NCBI GenBank assembly: GCA_020796225.1
Contig: CM036753.1
Location: 4,021,001 to 4,085,000, forward strand
Source: Arion vulgaris
Taxonomy: Eukaryota > Mollusca > Gastropoda > Stylommatophora > Arionidae
DNA length: 64,000 nucleotides
Direction of reading: 5' to 3'
This document shows, in pieces, positions 11,866-24,078 of the stretch. Both the position numbers and the translations under genes were made by a program. The notes beneath the pieces were generated by a model, which made no database searches, had not been told where the DNA came from, and worked only from the letters and a program-made list of their open reading frames with translations. Position 1 is the first letter of the stretch; each line of letters starts with the position of its first letter.

Positions 11866-12268
11866 AGCTCCTAATACTTGTACACTTGTCTAATTATTGA
11901 TTGTATTCATTGCTTCCCCTGGAGCTCCTAATACTTGTACACTGTCTAATTATAGATCGTATTCATTACTTCCCCTGGAGCTCCTAATACTTGTACACTG
12001 TCTAATTATAGATCGTATTCATTACTTCCCCTGGAGCTCCTAATACTTGTACACTGTCTAATTATAGATCGTATTCATTACTTCCCCTGGAGCTCCTAAT
12101 ACTTGTACACTGTCTAATTATAGATCGTATTCATTACTTCCCCTGGAGCTCCTAATACTTGTACACTGTCTAATTATAGATCGTATTCATTACTTCCCCT
12201 GGAGCTCCTAATACTTGTACAATGTCTAATTATAGATCGTATTCATTACTTCCCCTGGAGCTCTTACA
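11866..12268 (+). repeat. 56-bp minisatellite, about 7 copies (SINE-6 body)
   Basis: Unit GAGCTCCTAATACTTGTACA plus CTGTCTAATTATAGATCGTA and TTCATTACTTCCCCTG. The first unit is closer to the single-copy version in SINE-6 copy 1 than the later, nearly identical units are. Confidence 0.96.
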
Positions 12269-12461
12269 CAACAAACTCCTTATTCTCATATATAACCATA
12301 GTACTTTAAACAATGTTCACTAACTCTTATTTATAATCAATGTCAATGTTTGCTGGTGTTTAATGACTTCATGTGCGAAATTGATGTCTGTGCCTGACTT
12401 ATGCTCTAGCTAATAGTTGATTATGAAAGTCATATTTTAATCAATATTTATCTTGAAATTA

Positions 12462-12702
12462 GTGGCGTCTGTGGCCTAGGGGTTAGTGGTCTATTAACCC
12501 CGACGTTCTGAGTTCGAATCACATTGCGGACAGTTTGCTTGCAAATCGTTTCCGTTGATTTTAACAAAAGGACGATGGCGCCACCCGTTCAGAAAGCAAT
12601 GGCAAACTACTGAACGTATAAGTGGTACCTAGAAAATCAACGACTTGTTTAATGTGGTTGATGGCTACGTCCTTTGGGATATGCCACGATTTTCATTTTT
12701 TC
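12462..12702 (+). mobile_element. SINE-3 with 12-bp TSD
   Basis: tRNA-derived head: TGGCCTAGGGGTTAGTGG (box A-like) and GAGTTCGAATCAC (box B), then a body with CGTATAAGTGGTACCTAGAA and AAATCAACGAC. The TSD ATCTTGAAATTA lies at 12450-12461 and 12703-12714. Other copies at 20395 and 35870. Confidence 0.9.
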
Positions 12703-12884
12703 ATCTTGAAATTATTCTTTCAATTGTTGAAGGTATTTATTTGATCAAGCATTGCGTATCAATTTCATTTGGAAATGGAATGTCCATATCTGTGATGATT
12801 AAAAAAATAACAACCCGATACTATCTACGAATCTGGAACACAAGTTTAGACTGTTCATAATTGTATCTGAATACGATTTGATTT

Positions 12885-13135
12885 CTTCTTCTTTGCGTTC
12901 GTTCTTTACGACCAATTTTAATCACTCTTTGTGATATGTTTGATCTTTGCCAAGAACGTGTATACGTTGCACAATGGTTTGGTAGGCCGGTAAACGCATA
13001 GACTTCTACATTTTTAGGACTTGTGCACCCGATTTCAGCCAAACGTCCTTAGTCGCCTCTTGCGACATACGAGGCGGATAACAGTGGTTCTATTCTTTAC
13101 ACCCCAAATTTGGGCCCCGGTAACCACTCGTGTGG
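12885..13135 (-). mobile_element. SINE-1 with 11-bp TSD
   Basis: Minus-strand copy. The 3' tail is at the left (tcttcttc, AAG repeats on the minus strand) and the head at the right (GAGTGGTTACCGGGGCCC on the minus strand). TSD CGATTTGATTT at 12874-12884 and 13136-13146. The same family lies at 19178, 50021 and, degraded, 61385. Confidence 0.93.
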
Positions 13136-13146
13136 CGATTTGATTT

Positions 13147-13490
13147 AAAATGTATTGAGTTTCGGAATAATTTCCTACACTATAGACCAGAATTTCTGCT
13201 CATTTTCATTCATATTCATTAAAGCTGTGCTGTAAATTAGAAGAACATAGCAAGTGAAAAGTGGCAAGTATAGGTAAGGGTTGCACTTATTTCCCACTAG
13301 TCTCTAGCTGTAGCCATGAAGACTGACTTAACACTCTTTCAGGAAATATGGGTAAAATAGTTGATCAATCGTTCTAACAATTGCTGACATATAACGCAAA
13401 GAATTTATTTTATATTGCTCACACCGAATATACATTGTGTTCTCTGAAATAAGTTTCATAAGGAAAGTCAATGAGAATATAATGATGTTA
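13147..13490. other. No gene recognised
   Basis: Unique-looking intron sequence between a SINE-1 and the large 39-bp array. Confidence 0.5.
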
Positions 13491-13494
13491 CCAC

Positions 13495-16465
13495 AAAGTA
13501 GACAGGAACATGTAAACATGTATTTATAGTAACAAAGTAGACAGGAACATGTAAACATGTATTTGTAGTAACAAAGTAGACAGGAACATGTAAACATGTA
13601 TTTGTAGTAACAAAGTAGACAGGAACATGTAAACATGTATTTGTAGTAACAAAGTAGACAGGAACATGTAAACATATATTTGTAGTAACAAAGTAGACAT
13701 GAACATGTAAATATGTATTTGTAGTAACAAAGTAGACAGGAACATGTAAACATATATTTGTAGTAACAAAGTAGTCAGGAACATGTAAACATATATTTGT
13801 AGTAACAAAGTAGACATGAACATGTAAACATATATTTGTAGTAACAAAGTAGACAGGAACATGTAAACATATATTTGTAGTAACAAAGTAGTCAGGAACA
13901 TGTAAACATGTATTTGTAGTAACAAAGTAGTCAGGAACATGTAAACATGTATTTGTAGTAACAAAGTAGACAAGAACATGTAAACATGTATTTGTAGTAA
14001 CAAAGTAGTCAGGAACATGTAAACATGTCTTTGTAGTAACAAAGTAGACAGGAACATGTAAACATGTATTTGTAGTAACAAAGTAGACAGGAACATGTAA
14101 ACATATATTTGTAGTAACAAAGTAGACAGGAACATGTAAACATGTATTTGTAGTAACAAAGTAGACAGGAATATGTAAACATGTATTTGTAGTAACAAAG
14201 TAGACATGAACATGTAAACATGTATTTGTAGTAACAAAGTAGACAGGAACATGTAAACATGTATTTGTAGTAACAAAGTAGACAGGAACATGTAAACATA
14301 TATCTGTAGTAACAAAGTAGACAGGAACATGTAAACATGTATTTGTAGTAACAAAGTAGACAGGAACATGTAAAAATGTATTTGTAGTAACAAAGTAGAC
14401 AGGAACATGTAAACATGTATTTGTAGTAACAAAGTAGACAGGAACATGTAAACATATATTTGTAGTAACAAAGTAGACATGAACATGTAAATATGTATTT
14501 GTAGTAACAAAGTAGACAGGAACATGTAAACATATATTTGTAGTAACAAAGTAGACATGCACATGTAAACATGTATTTGTAGTAACAAAGTAGACAGGAA
14601 CATGTAAACATGTATCTGTAGTAACAAAGTAGACAGGAACATGTAAACATGTATTTGTAGTAACAAAGTAGACAGGAACATGTAAACATGTATTTGTAGT
14701 AACAAAGTAGACAGGAACATGTAAACATATATTTGTAGTAACAAAGTAGACAGGAACATGTAAACATATATTTGTAGTAACAAAGTAGACAGGAATATGT
14801 AAACATATATTTGTAGTAACAAAGTAGTCAGCAACATGTAAACATGTATTTGTAGTAACAAAGTAGTCAGGAACATGTAAACATGTATTTGTAGTAACAA
14901 AGTAGACAGGAACATGTAAACATGTATTTGTAGTAACAAAGTAGTCAGGAACATGTAAACGTGTATTTGTAGTAACAAAGTAGACTGGAACATGTAAACA
15001 TGTATTTGTAGTAACAAAGTAGACAGGAACATGTAAACATATATTTGTAGTAACAAAGTAGACAGGAACATGTAAACATATATTTGTAGTAACAAAGTAG
15101 TCAGGAACATGTAAACATGTATTTGTAGTAACAAAGTAGTCAGGAACATGTAAACATGTATTTGTAGTAACAAAGTAGACAGGAACATGTAAACATGTAT
15201 TTGTAGTAACAAAGTAGTCAGGAACATGTAAACATGAATTTGTAGTAACAAAGTAGACAGGAACATGTAAACATGTATTTGTAGTAACAAAGTAGACATG
15301 AACATGTAAACATGTATTTGTAGTAACAAAGTAGACAGGAACATGTAAACATGTATTTGTAGTAACAAAGTAGACAGGAATATGTAAACATGTATTTGTA
15401 GTAACAAAGTAGACATGAACATGTAAACATGTATTTGTAGTAACAAAGTAGACAGGAACATGTAAACATATATTTGTAGTAACAAAGTAGACATGAACAT
15501 GTAAACATATATTTGTAGTAACAAAGTAGACAGGAACATGTAAACATATATTTGTAGTAACAAAGTAGTCAGGAACATGTAAACATGTATTTGTAGTATC
15601 AAAGTAGTCAGGAACATGTAAACATGTATTTGTAGTAACAAAGTAGACAGGAACATGTAAACATGTATTTGTAGTAACAAAGTAGTCAGGAACATGTAAA
15701 CATGTATTTGTAGTAACAAAGTAGACAGGAACATGTAAACATGTATTTGTAGTAACAAAGTAGACAGGAACATGTAAACATATATTTGTAGTAACAAAGT
15801 AGACAGGAACATGTAAACATATATTTGTAGTAACAAAGTAGTCAGGAACATGTAAACATGTATTTGTAGTAACAAAGTAGTCAGGAACATGTAAACATGT
15901 ATTTGTAGTAACAAAGTAGACAGGAACATGTAAACATGTATTTGTAGTAACAAAGTAGTCAGGAACATGTAAACATGTATTTGTAGTAACAAAGTAGACA
16001 GGAACATGTAAACATGTATTTGTAGTAACAAAGTAGACAGGAACATGTAAACATGTATTTGTAGTAACAAAGTAGACATGAACATGTAAACATGTATTTG
16101 TAGTAACAAAGTAGACAGGAACATGTAAACATGTATTTGTAGTAACAAAGTAGACAGGAATATGTAAACATGTATTTGTAGTAACAAAGTAGACATGAAC
16201 ATGTAAACATGTATTTGTAGTAACAAAGTAGACAGGAACATGTAAACATGTATTTGTAGTAACAAAGTAGACAGGAACATGTAAACATATATCTGTAGTA
16301 ACAAAGTAGACAGGAACATGTAAACATGTATTTGTAGTAACAAAGTAGACAGGAACATGTAAACATGTATTTGTAGTAACAAAGTAGACAGGAACATGTA
16401 AACATGTATTTGTAGTAACAAAGTAGACAGGAACATGTAAACATATATTTGTAGTAACAAAGTCA
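13495..16465 (+). repeat. 39-bp minisatellite, about 76 copies, with higher-order repeat
   Basis: Unit AGTAACAAAGTAGACAGGAA plus CATGTAAACATGTATTTGT. Diagnostic variants (AGACAGG, AGTCAGG, AGACATG, ATGTATTT, ATATATTT, ATATCTG) recur in order. The 19-unit block from about 14823 recurs from about 15564 (741 bases apart) with one extra unit, and a 7-unit sub-block recurs within each. Period divisible by three and stop-free units give a spurious antisense reading frame of nearly 1000 codons. Confidence 0.97.
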
Positions 16466-16767
16466 TAAAATTAACGAACAGTTGAGTAACATGCCTTTTG
16501 TCCACCTTACAAAATGGCAAGGAGATATTAATAATGAAAGTTCATAGAAACAAAGACGAAACAAACCTGCATCTCAATGGAATAAAACCCAAATTAATTA
16601 CACCTGAAAAAACAAAAATATATAAAAGTGGCATGCACCAATGGACATACATTGAAAATAGTTGATGGTTTTAAATAATTTGTATCTTTGCAAAAAATGA
16701 TGGAAATGATAATGTAAATACAAAAAATTGAACAAATATGTGCATAACTTAATAAAACTATAAGACC

Positions 16768-16973
16768 GTCTGCCCAGCGTGTTCGTAGCGCGTTGGACTG
16801 CGGGTGACTAGTCCTCTATGTGTGCGGGTTCAATTCCACGGACTGAAAAAAATGCCACAGGTTCCTCAGATTCACGGTGCTCGTGGCAGCGAACCGAAGG
16901 GTTACGATGGCCATGGCACCGAGCCGAAGAGCTGAAAGCTCAAGTGCTTCTGGATAGGGAAAAAAATAAAATA
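16768..16973 (+). mobile_element. SINE-2 with 17-bp TSD
   Basis: tRNA-derived head with AGCGCGTTGGACT and a box B GCGGGTTCAATTCC, body with GGTTACGATGGCCATGGCAC, A-rich 3' end. The TSD AATAAAACTATAAGACC at 16751-16767 recurs at 16974-16990 with one change. The right TSD forms part of the 41-bp array unit that follows. Confidence 0.93.
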
Positions 16974-16984
16974 AATAAAACTAT

Positions 16985-17545
16985 AAAACCTATGGAGGGA
17001 ATTGATATCAAGAAAACAAAACTATAAAACCTATGGAGGGAATTGATATCAAGAAAACAAAACTATAAAACCTATGGAGGGAATTGATATCAAGAAAACA
17101 AAACTATAAAACCTATGGAGGGAATTGATATCAAGAAAACAAAACTATAAAACCTATGGAGGGAATTGATATCAAGAAAACAAAACTATAAAACCTATGG
17201 AGGGAATTGATATCAAGAAAACAAAACTATAAAACCTATGGAGGGAATTGATATCAAGAAAACAAAACTATAAAACCTATGGAGGGAATTGATATCAAGA
17301 AAACAAAACTATAAAACCTATGGAGGGAATTGATATCAAGAAAACAAAACTATAAAACCTATGGAGGGAATTGATATCAAGAAAACAAAACTATAAAACC
17401 TATGGAGGGAATTGATATCAAGAAAACAAAACTATAAAACCTATGGAGGGAATTGATATCAAGAAAACAAAACTATAAAACCTATGGAGGGAATTGATAT
17501 CAAGAAAACAAAACTATAAAACCTATGGAGGGAATTGATATCAAG
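16985..17545 (+). repeat. 41-bp minisatellite, about 14 nearly identical copies
   Basis: Unit AAAACTATAAAACCTATGGA plus GGGAATTGATATCAAGAAAAC. The units look identical by eye, so expansion was very recent. The unit joins the SINE-2 TSD to non-LTR coding sequence. Confidence 0.97.
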
Positions 17546-17607
17546 AAAACACTTAGAATTTTAAGAGCATGTATTTTCCCCATAGCACCGAATGGCTGTG
17601 AGACATG

Positions 17608-18045
<438 letters not shown>

Positions 18046-18524
18046 TAAAACAATTGAAAAATCGATTATTGTTTTTGAATGAAAAAGATGCAGTAGAGTA
18101 CTCACAATATCATGTGGCATGAAAAAAATAACACATATTCCCATTTTGTAGCTTAAAACTGAAGAGAAGTGGTTGACAAAATATATTTGAACATATAAAA
18201 CATCAGAATTCTCAGAAAAATATCATTCATGCTGACATTCGAAAAAAGGAAGACCACGGAGAAGATGAGTGCAATATCTCATGGATGGTTTCACTATGAT
18301 TGTAGCAGAAGTTGGAAACCTCACAGAGAACAGATAAACATGTAACGCTGTTCTAAGTTCTGACAGGCAAAAACTAGTTGATGATGATGATTAGATCACC
18401 AAAAACGTATACCGTCTATGCGTGGAAGGTTGTCCGTAATTCATCTTCATCATATTCTGTTCTTTGTCCTGATGTTAAACACTGACACATTTCTACCTGT
18501 AAACATCTTATTTTCTGGACAAGT

Positions 18525-18998
18525 ATATACAATTGGCATGAGGAAAATTATATACATTTGCCATCAGGAAAAGTATATACATTTGCCATCAGGAAAAGTA
18601 TATACATTTGCCATCAGGAAAAGTATATACATTTGCCATCAGGAAAAGTATATACATTTGGCATCAGGAAAAGTATATACATTTGGCATCAGGAAAAGTA
18701 TATACATTTGCCATCAGGAAAATTATATACATTTGCCATCAGGAAAAGTATATACATTTGCCATCAGGAAAAGTATATACATTTGCCATCAGGAAAAGTA
18801 TATACATTTGGCATCAGGAAAAGTATATACATTTGCCATCAGGAAAAGTATATACATTTGCCATCAGGAAAATTATATACATTTGGCATCAGGAAAAGTA
18901 TATACATTTGCCATCAGGAAAAGTATATACATTTGCCATCAGTAAAAGTATATACATTTGGCATCAGGAAAAGTATATACATTTGGCATCAGGAAAAA
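18525..18998 (+). repeat. 25-bp minisatellite, about 19 copies
   Basis: Unit AAAAGTATATACATTTGCCA plus TCAGG, with CCATCA/GCATCA and AAGTA/AATTA variants scattered. The reading frames inside it are not genes. Confidence 0.97.
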
Positions 18999-19177
18999 AC
19001 AACGATTTAACTCAGTTAAGACCAAGATAGAATGCAAAACAGTGTACGGTTAACAAAGAATACTGAAACAGACTAGAGCAGGTTGCACATGATTCATTCT
19101 AAGACATGGTTCACAAATTGTTTTACAAATAAATCTTTGATTACGTGAAGAAGTGCAATGTTATGTGAAAGCATTAC

Positions 19178-19431
19178 TTCCTCTTCATCTTTGCGTTCGT
19201 TCTTTACCACCAATTTTAATCACTCTTTGTGATATGTTTGATCTTTGCCAAGAACGTGTATACGTTGCACATTGGTATGGTAGGCCTCTAAACGCATAGA
19301 CTTCTACACGTTTAGGACACATGCATCCGATTTCAGCCAAACCTCCTCAGTCGCCTCTTACGACATGCGTTGCAGGTAACAGTGGTTCTATTCTTTACAC
19401 CCCAAATTTGGGCCCCGGTAACCACTCGGCG
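19178..19431 (-). mobile_element. SINE-1 with 11-bp TSD
   Basis: Minus-strand copy highly similar to 12885-13135. The TSD GAAAGCATTAC is exact at 19167-19177 and 19432-19442. Confidence 0.94.
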
Positions 19432-19442
19432 GAAAGCATTAC

Positions 19443-20394
19443 AACTTTACCAGTGCAGTCTGATCGTATTCCTGCTCCTATTTTTTGTTAGTCTTCCAAC
19501 ATTCTTGACGTCTAGTTCCATTTATGTATTGTTATTAAAGCAAATTTATACTATCGTGCAGTATTACTAAGATACAATAGTTGCAATGTAAAAGGTCACC
19601 CACGCAAAAGATGGACTACACAAAGGACAGAGAAAGTGAAGGACACCACGTACGAAGCGGGCACAAGAGTACTTCTTAACAGTTCTTAGCCACTTTTCCC
19701 GGTCTCTGGCTGTTTTCTTTCTGTCTTCACATGATAGTGCAGCATCCGTCTTTCCCCAGTCTCTGACTGTTTTCTTTCTGTCTTCACATGATAGTACAGC
19801 ATCCGACAGTTCGTCAAGAAAGCTCAGTCTCCGTGTCTGTCCACTTTTCAGTTTTCTTTGAGGGTTCCCTTCAAGTGTTTCAAATGTTATATTTACTCTC
19901 CCAAAATGTTTATGCATCTAAAATAAGAACTCATGCAGTTATCAGGTTGAATAAAAAGTTTGCATCGTCGACGATCGAACATTGTACACAGTCATAAACT
20001 ATTAGTGAAGTCAAGTTGACTGATAACATCTAAGAAGCAAGTTTCATTATAATTTTCTTCCAGTCAACAACAGCGACGCAAACATTGCTACTGATTCACA
20101 TACTCGTGCAAACAAAAGTTCCTTCGTGGATTTTATTGCATTTCTGTACTCGCTCAGATTTCGGCCGTTATCATCAAATCTCCATGTTGTAATCTCCGTT
20201 ATGCCAAGTTTTCCGGGGAAAATCAATAACCTTCCTTCAGTTGCCGAATTTAAACGTACTTGAAAAACTATAAACATTGCAATTATTTTATACATTTAAA
20301 AATAATTTTAATTTAGGAACTATTTCTCGTCTAATTTCTCGGAAAAAAAGATAAAAAGTCGGTATTATGACGCGATAAATAGTAATATAGTATG
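19443..20394. other. No gene recognised; short duplicated segment
   Basis: A roughly 55-bp phrase (gactgttttctttctgtctt, cacatgatag) occurs twice at 19707-19800. Otherwise nothing recognisable. Confidence 0.5.
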
Positions 20395-20635
20395 TAGCCA
20401 GGTAGAGAGTTCGATCACAACTAATGAGTGTCTGGTTCGAACACTGCGGTCAGTTTGGAAACAAATTTGTTCCCGTACATTTTTACGAACGGTAAAAATA
20501 GACCGACCTCACCATTCAGAAAGCAGGGACTAACTACTGAACGTATAAGTGGTGCCTAGAAAATCAACGACTCGTTTACTATGGTTTATGGCAACGTCCT
20601 GTAAAGGATATGCCAAGATTTTCATTTTCAAATTG
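20395..20635 (+). mobile_element. SINE-3, diverged head
   Basis: Box-B-like TCTGGTTCGAACAC at 20431, then body phrases GAACGTATAAGTGGTGCC and AAAATCAACGACTCG matching 12590-12650. The head is damaged. Confidence 0.85.
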
Positions 20636-20868
20636 TCATATATTATTTTTGGTATGTCTATGTTAGTTTATGCTGATGGATGCCAACAATACAAGACGGT
20701 ACTGTGACGTAAATATGATTTACTTTATTGGTTGTATTGTTTAACACTGTTGTATTCATAGATGTAATATGGTATTACAGTTCAACTGTTTTATTTATGT
20801 CAACTTTGTGGAACACCTTTATGGAGACAGTTCAATATCAGCATAAAATAGGTAGTCAAAGAGTTGTT

Positions 20869-22279
20869 GAAGAACAACATGTAGAACAACAGCAATAACA
20901 TGACTGACCAGCATTTTTAACATAGCTTGGGAGACACAAGAAGCTTCAGATGACTGGCAGAGAGCTATTATAGTCCCAATATGGAAGAACAAAGGAGACA
21001 AAAGAGAGTGGACAACATACAGGGGTATCTCTCTTTTGAGCCATATAGGAAAATGTTTGCAAAAATATTGGAGCGAAGAGCAAGACAGATATTAGAGCCC
21101 CAGTTAAGCAATAGCCAGTTTGGGTTTAGGAGGGGTAAGAGCTACACAGACGCAATATTTACACTAAGACAGATCTGCGAACAAACAATTGAATACAATC
21201 AAAGTAAGCAATTTATATTTATAGACCAAGAAATGGCATTTGATAGAGTAAACAGGTGCAAACTACGGAAGATCCTTGAAAAATGTGGCGTCCAGGGACA
21301 ACTATTAGGTAACATCATGGCCTTATATCAAGATAGCCAGAGTACAGTAAGAACTACAGAAGGAATGACCGACTGGTTCTCCATTACATCAGGTGTTAGA
21401 CAAGGTTGTGTCCTCTCACCACTACTCTTTATTGCATATATGGATAAAATAACTCAAGTGTCAAATTCAGATGATGAAATAAATGAACTGCTGTTTGCAG
21501 ATGATCAGTACCTGATACATCGATATGAACAAGATCTACAACAACATATTGACACCTTGAACAAAAATTGTATAAATCATGACATGAAAATCAACAACAC
21601 TAAAACAGAAATAATGAATATGGGAAGAAAACATAATAGTCTAGACATCTATGTCAATGTCACTAAAATAAACCAAGTGAAATAATTCAAATACTTAGGA
21701 AGCATATTCACAGAAGACGGAAGACTAGATAGAGAGATAGAGGCTAGAGTGCAAAAGCAAATGCTGTAACCTAGCTAGCCCCATTGTTGAGGCACCCAAA
21801 TATTTCACAGGCAGCTAAGCAACAGATGATCAACATCATTTTATACCTACTTTGTGTTACCAGAGCCAAACATGGACATTGAGCAAAGCGCAGTCACAAA
21901 AAATAACTACATGTGAAAATAGTTGCCTGCCAAAAGTTACCAACAACACAAGAAAAGACAGAATCACCAACATCAGCATAAGAAAGAAAGTTGGCACAAA
22001 ACCGTGCTTGAATTACATAGAGAAACAAAGAATAAAGTGGTTTGGCCACTTAATAAGAATGCATCCAGACTCCACAGTATACAGAGTCTTCTACAACAGA
22101 GCATCGGGAAAGAAGGCAAGAGGAAGACCACGGAAAAGATGGTTAGATGGCATAGCAGAATCCTGTGAAAGAGCAAAAATAACAATCAGCCAAGCCACCA
22201 GAACAGCGCAAGACAAAAACAGAAAACCACGACACTGGGCAACAACCCGGTAGCAGTGTGACGACAAAAGAAGAAGAAG
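20869..22279 (+). pseudogene. nLTR-A reverse transcriptase region, 5'-truncated, 11-bp TSD
   Basis: Non-LTR retrotransposon copy of 1.4 kb. It reads DDWQRAIIVPIWKNKGDK and TYRGISLLSHIG, then a one-base deletion near 21050 shifts the frame to KMFAKILERRARQILEPQ. RT motifs: FGFRRGKSYTDAI, motif A FIDQEMAFDRV (Asp present), [13 protein letters not shown], motif C ELLFADDQY (both Asp present). FKYLGSIFTEDGRLDREIEA follows beyond a stop, then FGHLIRMHPDSTVYR and KKARGRPRKRW, with a WATTR stop and an AAG-repeat tail. TSD AAAGAGTTGTT at 20858-20868 and 22280-22290 is exact. Frameshifts and stops mean it is inactive; the 5' half with any endonuclease is absent. Confidence 0.9.
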
Positions 22280-22283
22280 AAAG

Positions 22284-24078
22284 AGTTGTTTCGGTTCTGT
22301 CATGAGAACAGGAGCATTAGCTAATTACCTGTTGTCTCCATTCTGTCATGAGAACAGGAGCATTAGCTAATTACCTGTTGTCTCCATTCTGTCATGAGAA
22401 CAGGAGCATTAGCTAATTACCTGTTGTCTCGATTCTGTCATGAGAACATGAGCATTAGCTAATTACCTGTTGTCTCGGTTCTGTCATGAGAACAGGAGCA
22501 TTAGTTAATTACCTGTTGTCTCGGTTCTGTCATGAGAACAGGAGCATTAGCTAATTACCTGTTGTCTCGATTCTGTTATGAGAACATGAGCATTAGCTAA
22601 TTACCTGTTGTCTCGGTTCTGTCATGAGAACATGAGCATTAGCTAATTACCTGTTGTCTCGATTCTGTCATGAGAACATGAGCATTAGCTAATTACCTGT
22701 TGTCTCGGTTCTGTCATGAGAACATGAGCATTAGCTAATTACCTGTTGTCTCAGTTCTGTCATGAGAACATGAGCATTAGCTAATTACCTGTTGTCTCGG
22801 TTCTGTCATGAGAACAGGAGCATTAGCTAATTACCTGTTGTCTCGATTCTGTCACGAGAACATGAGCATTAGCTAATTACCTGTTGTCTCGATTCTGTCA
22901 CGAGAACATGAGCATTAGCTAATTACCTGTTGTCTCAGTTCTGTCATGAGAACATGAGCATTAGCTAATTACCTGTTGTCTCGGTTCTGTCATGAGAACA
23001 GGAGCATTAGCTAATTACCTGTTGTCTCGATTCTGTCATGAGAACATGAGCATTAGCTAATTACCTGTTGTCTCGGTTCTGTCATGAGAACATGTGCATT
23101 AGCTAATTACCTGTTGTCTCAGTTCTGTCATGAGAACATGAGCATTAGCTAATTACCTGTTGTCTCGGTTCTGTCATGAGAACATGAGCATTAGCTAATT
23201 ACCTGTTGTCTCGGTTCTGTCATGAGAACAGGAGCATTAGCTAATTACCTGTTGTCTCGATTCTGTCATGAGAACATGAGCATTAGCTAATTACCTGTTG
23301 TCTCGGTTCTGTCATGAGAACATGAGCATTAGCTAATTACCTGTTGTCTCGGTTCTGTCATGAGAACATGAGCATTAGCTAATTACCTGTTGTCTCGGTT
23401 CTGTCATGAGAACAGGAGCATTAGCTAATTACCTGTTGTCTCGATTCTGTCATGTGAACATGAGCATTAGCTAATTACCTGTTGTCTCGGTTCTGTCATG
23501 AGAACATGAGCATTAGCTAATTACCTGTTGTCTCGGTTCTGTCATGAGAACATGAGCATTAGCTAATTACCTGTTGTCTCAGTTCTGTCATGAGAACATG
23601 AGCATTAGCTAATTACCTGTTGTCTCGATTCTGTCATGAGAACATGAGCATTAGCTAATTACCTGTTGTCTCGGTTCTGTCATGAGAACATGAGCATTAG
23701 CTAATTACCTGTTGTCTCGGTTCTGTCATGAGAACATGAGCATTAGCTAATTACCTGTTGTCTCAGTTCTGTCATGAGAACATGAGCATTAGCTAATTAC
23801 CTGTTGTCTCGGTTCTGTCATGAGAACAGGAGCATTAGCTAATTACCTGTTGTCTCGATTCTGTCACGAGAACAGGAGCATTAGCTAATTACCTGTTGTC
23901 TCGATTCTGTCATGAGAACATGAGCATTAGCTAATTACCTGTTGTCTCGGTTCTGTCATGAGAACATGAGCATTAGCTAATTACCTGTTGTCTCGGTTCT
24001 GTCATGAGAACATGAGCATTAGCTAATTACCTGTTGTCTCGATTCTGTCACGAGAACATGAGCATTAGCTAATTACCT
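22284..24078 (+). repeat. 46-bp minisatellite, about 39 copies, derived from nLTR-B
   Basis: Unit TTCTGTCATGAGAACATGAG plus CATTAGCTAATTACCTGTTG and TCTCGG. The unit aligns with the FFGHVMRRGALEHIVTT coding segment of nLTR-B (tttcgggcatgtgatgagga, gagcattag at 8525). Element sequence continues on both sides. Confidence 0.95.

Larger units (their letters stand above)
11400..12270 (+). mobile_element. SINE-6 copy 2, head and body both amplified
   Basis: Same element as 3035-3720, inverted. Left flank (actgttcgagcgaacc, attattctgtgtctagc, gtttgtgaaagacactcct) matches the right flank of copy 1. The 39-bp head array follows, then aaataagggtaagtggttcgaatcct with a box-B-like GGTTCGAATCC at about 11831. 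The 56-bp body array is next. In copy 1 the same body is present once. Confidence 0.78.

Noticed and set aside
12462..12530. True tRNA gene
   Set aside because: Promoter-box-like elements are followed by a conserved SINE body and a TSD; the cloverleaf arms do not pair well. The same holds for the heads at 16768, 51444, 53460 and 61045.
13524..16520. Antisense open frame of nearly 1000 codons
   Set aside because: It is the 39-bp array read through: the period is a multiple of three and the unit lacks stops in that frame, and two other frames are also open for long stretches. No start context, splice sites or domain.
20869..22279. Reverse transcriptase as a host gene or active element
   Set aside because: 5' truncation, a frameshift near 21050 and stops after 21685; flanked by a TSD. 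It is a dead retrotransposon copy.
21973..22303. Minus-strand frames opposite the nLTR-A C terminus
   Set aside because: Shadows of the retrotransposon coding strand.
22284..24078. CRISPR-like array of regular repeats
   Set aside because: No unique spacers: the whole 46-bp period is repeated. The genome is eukaryotic and the unit derives from a LINE.
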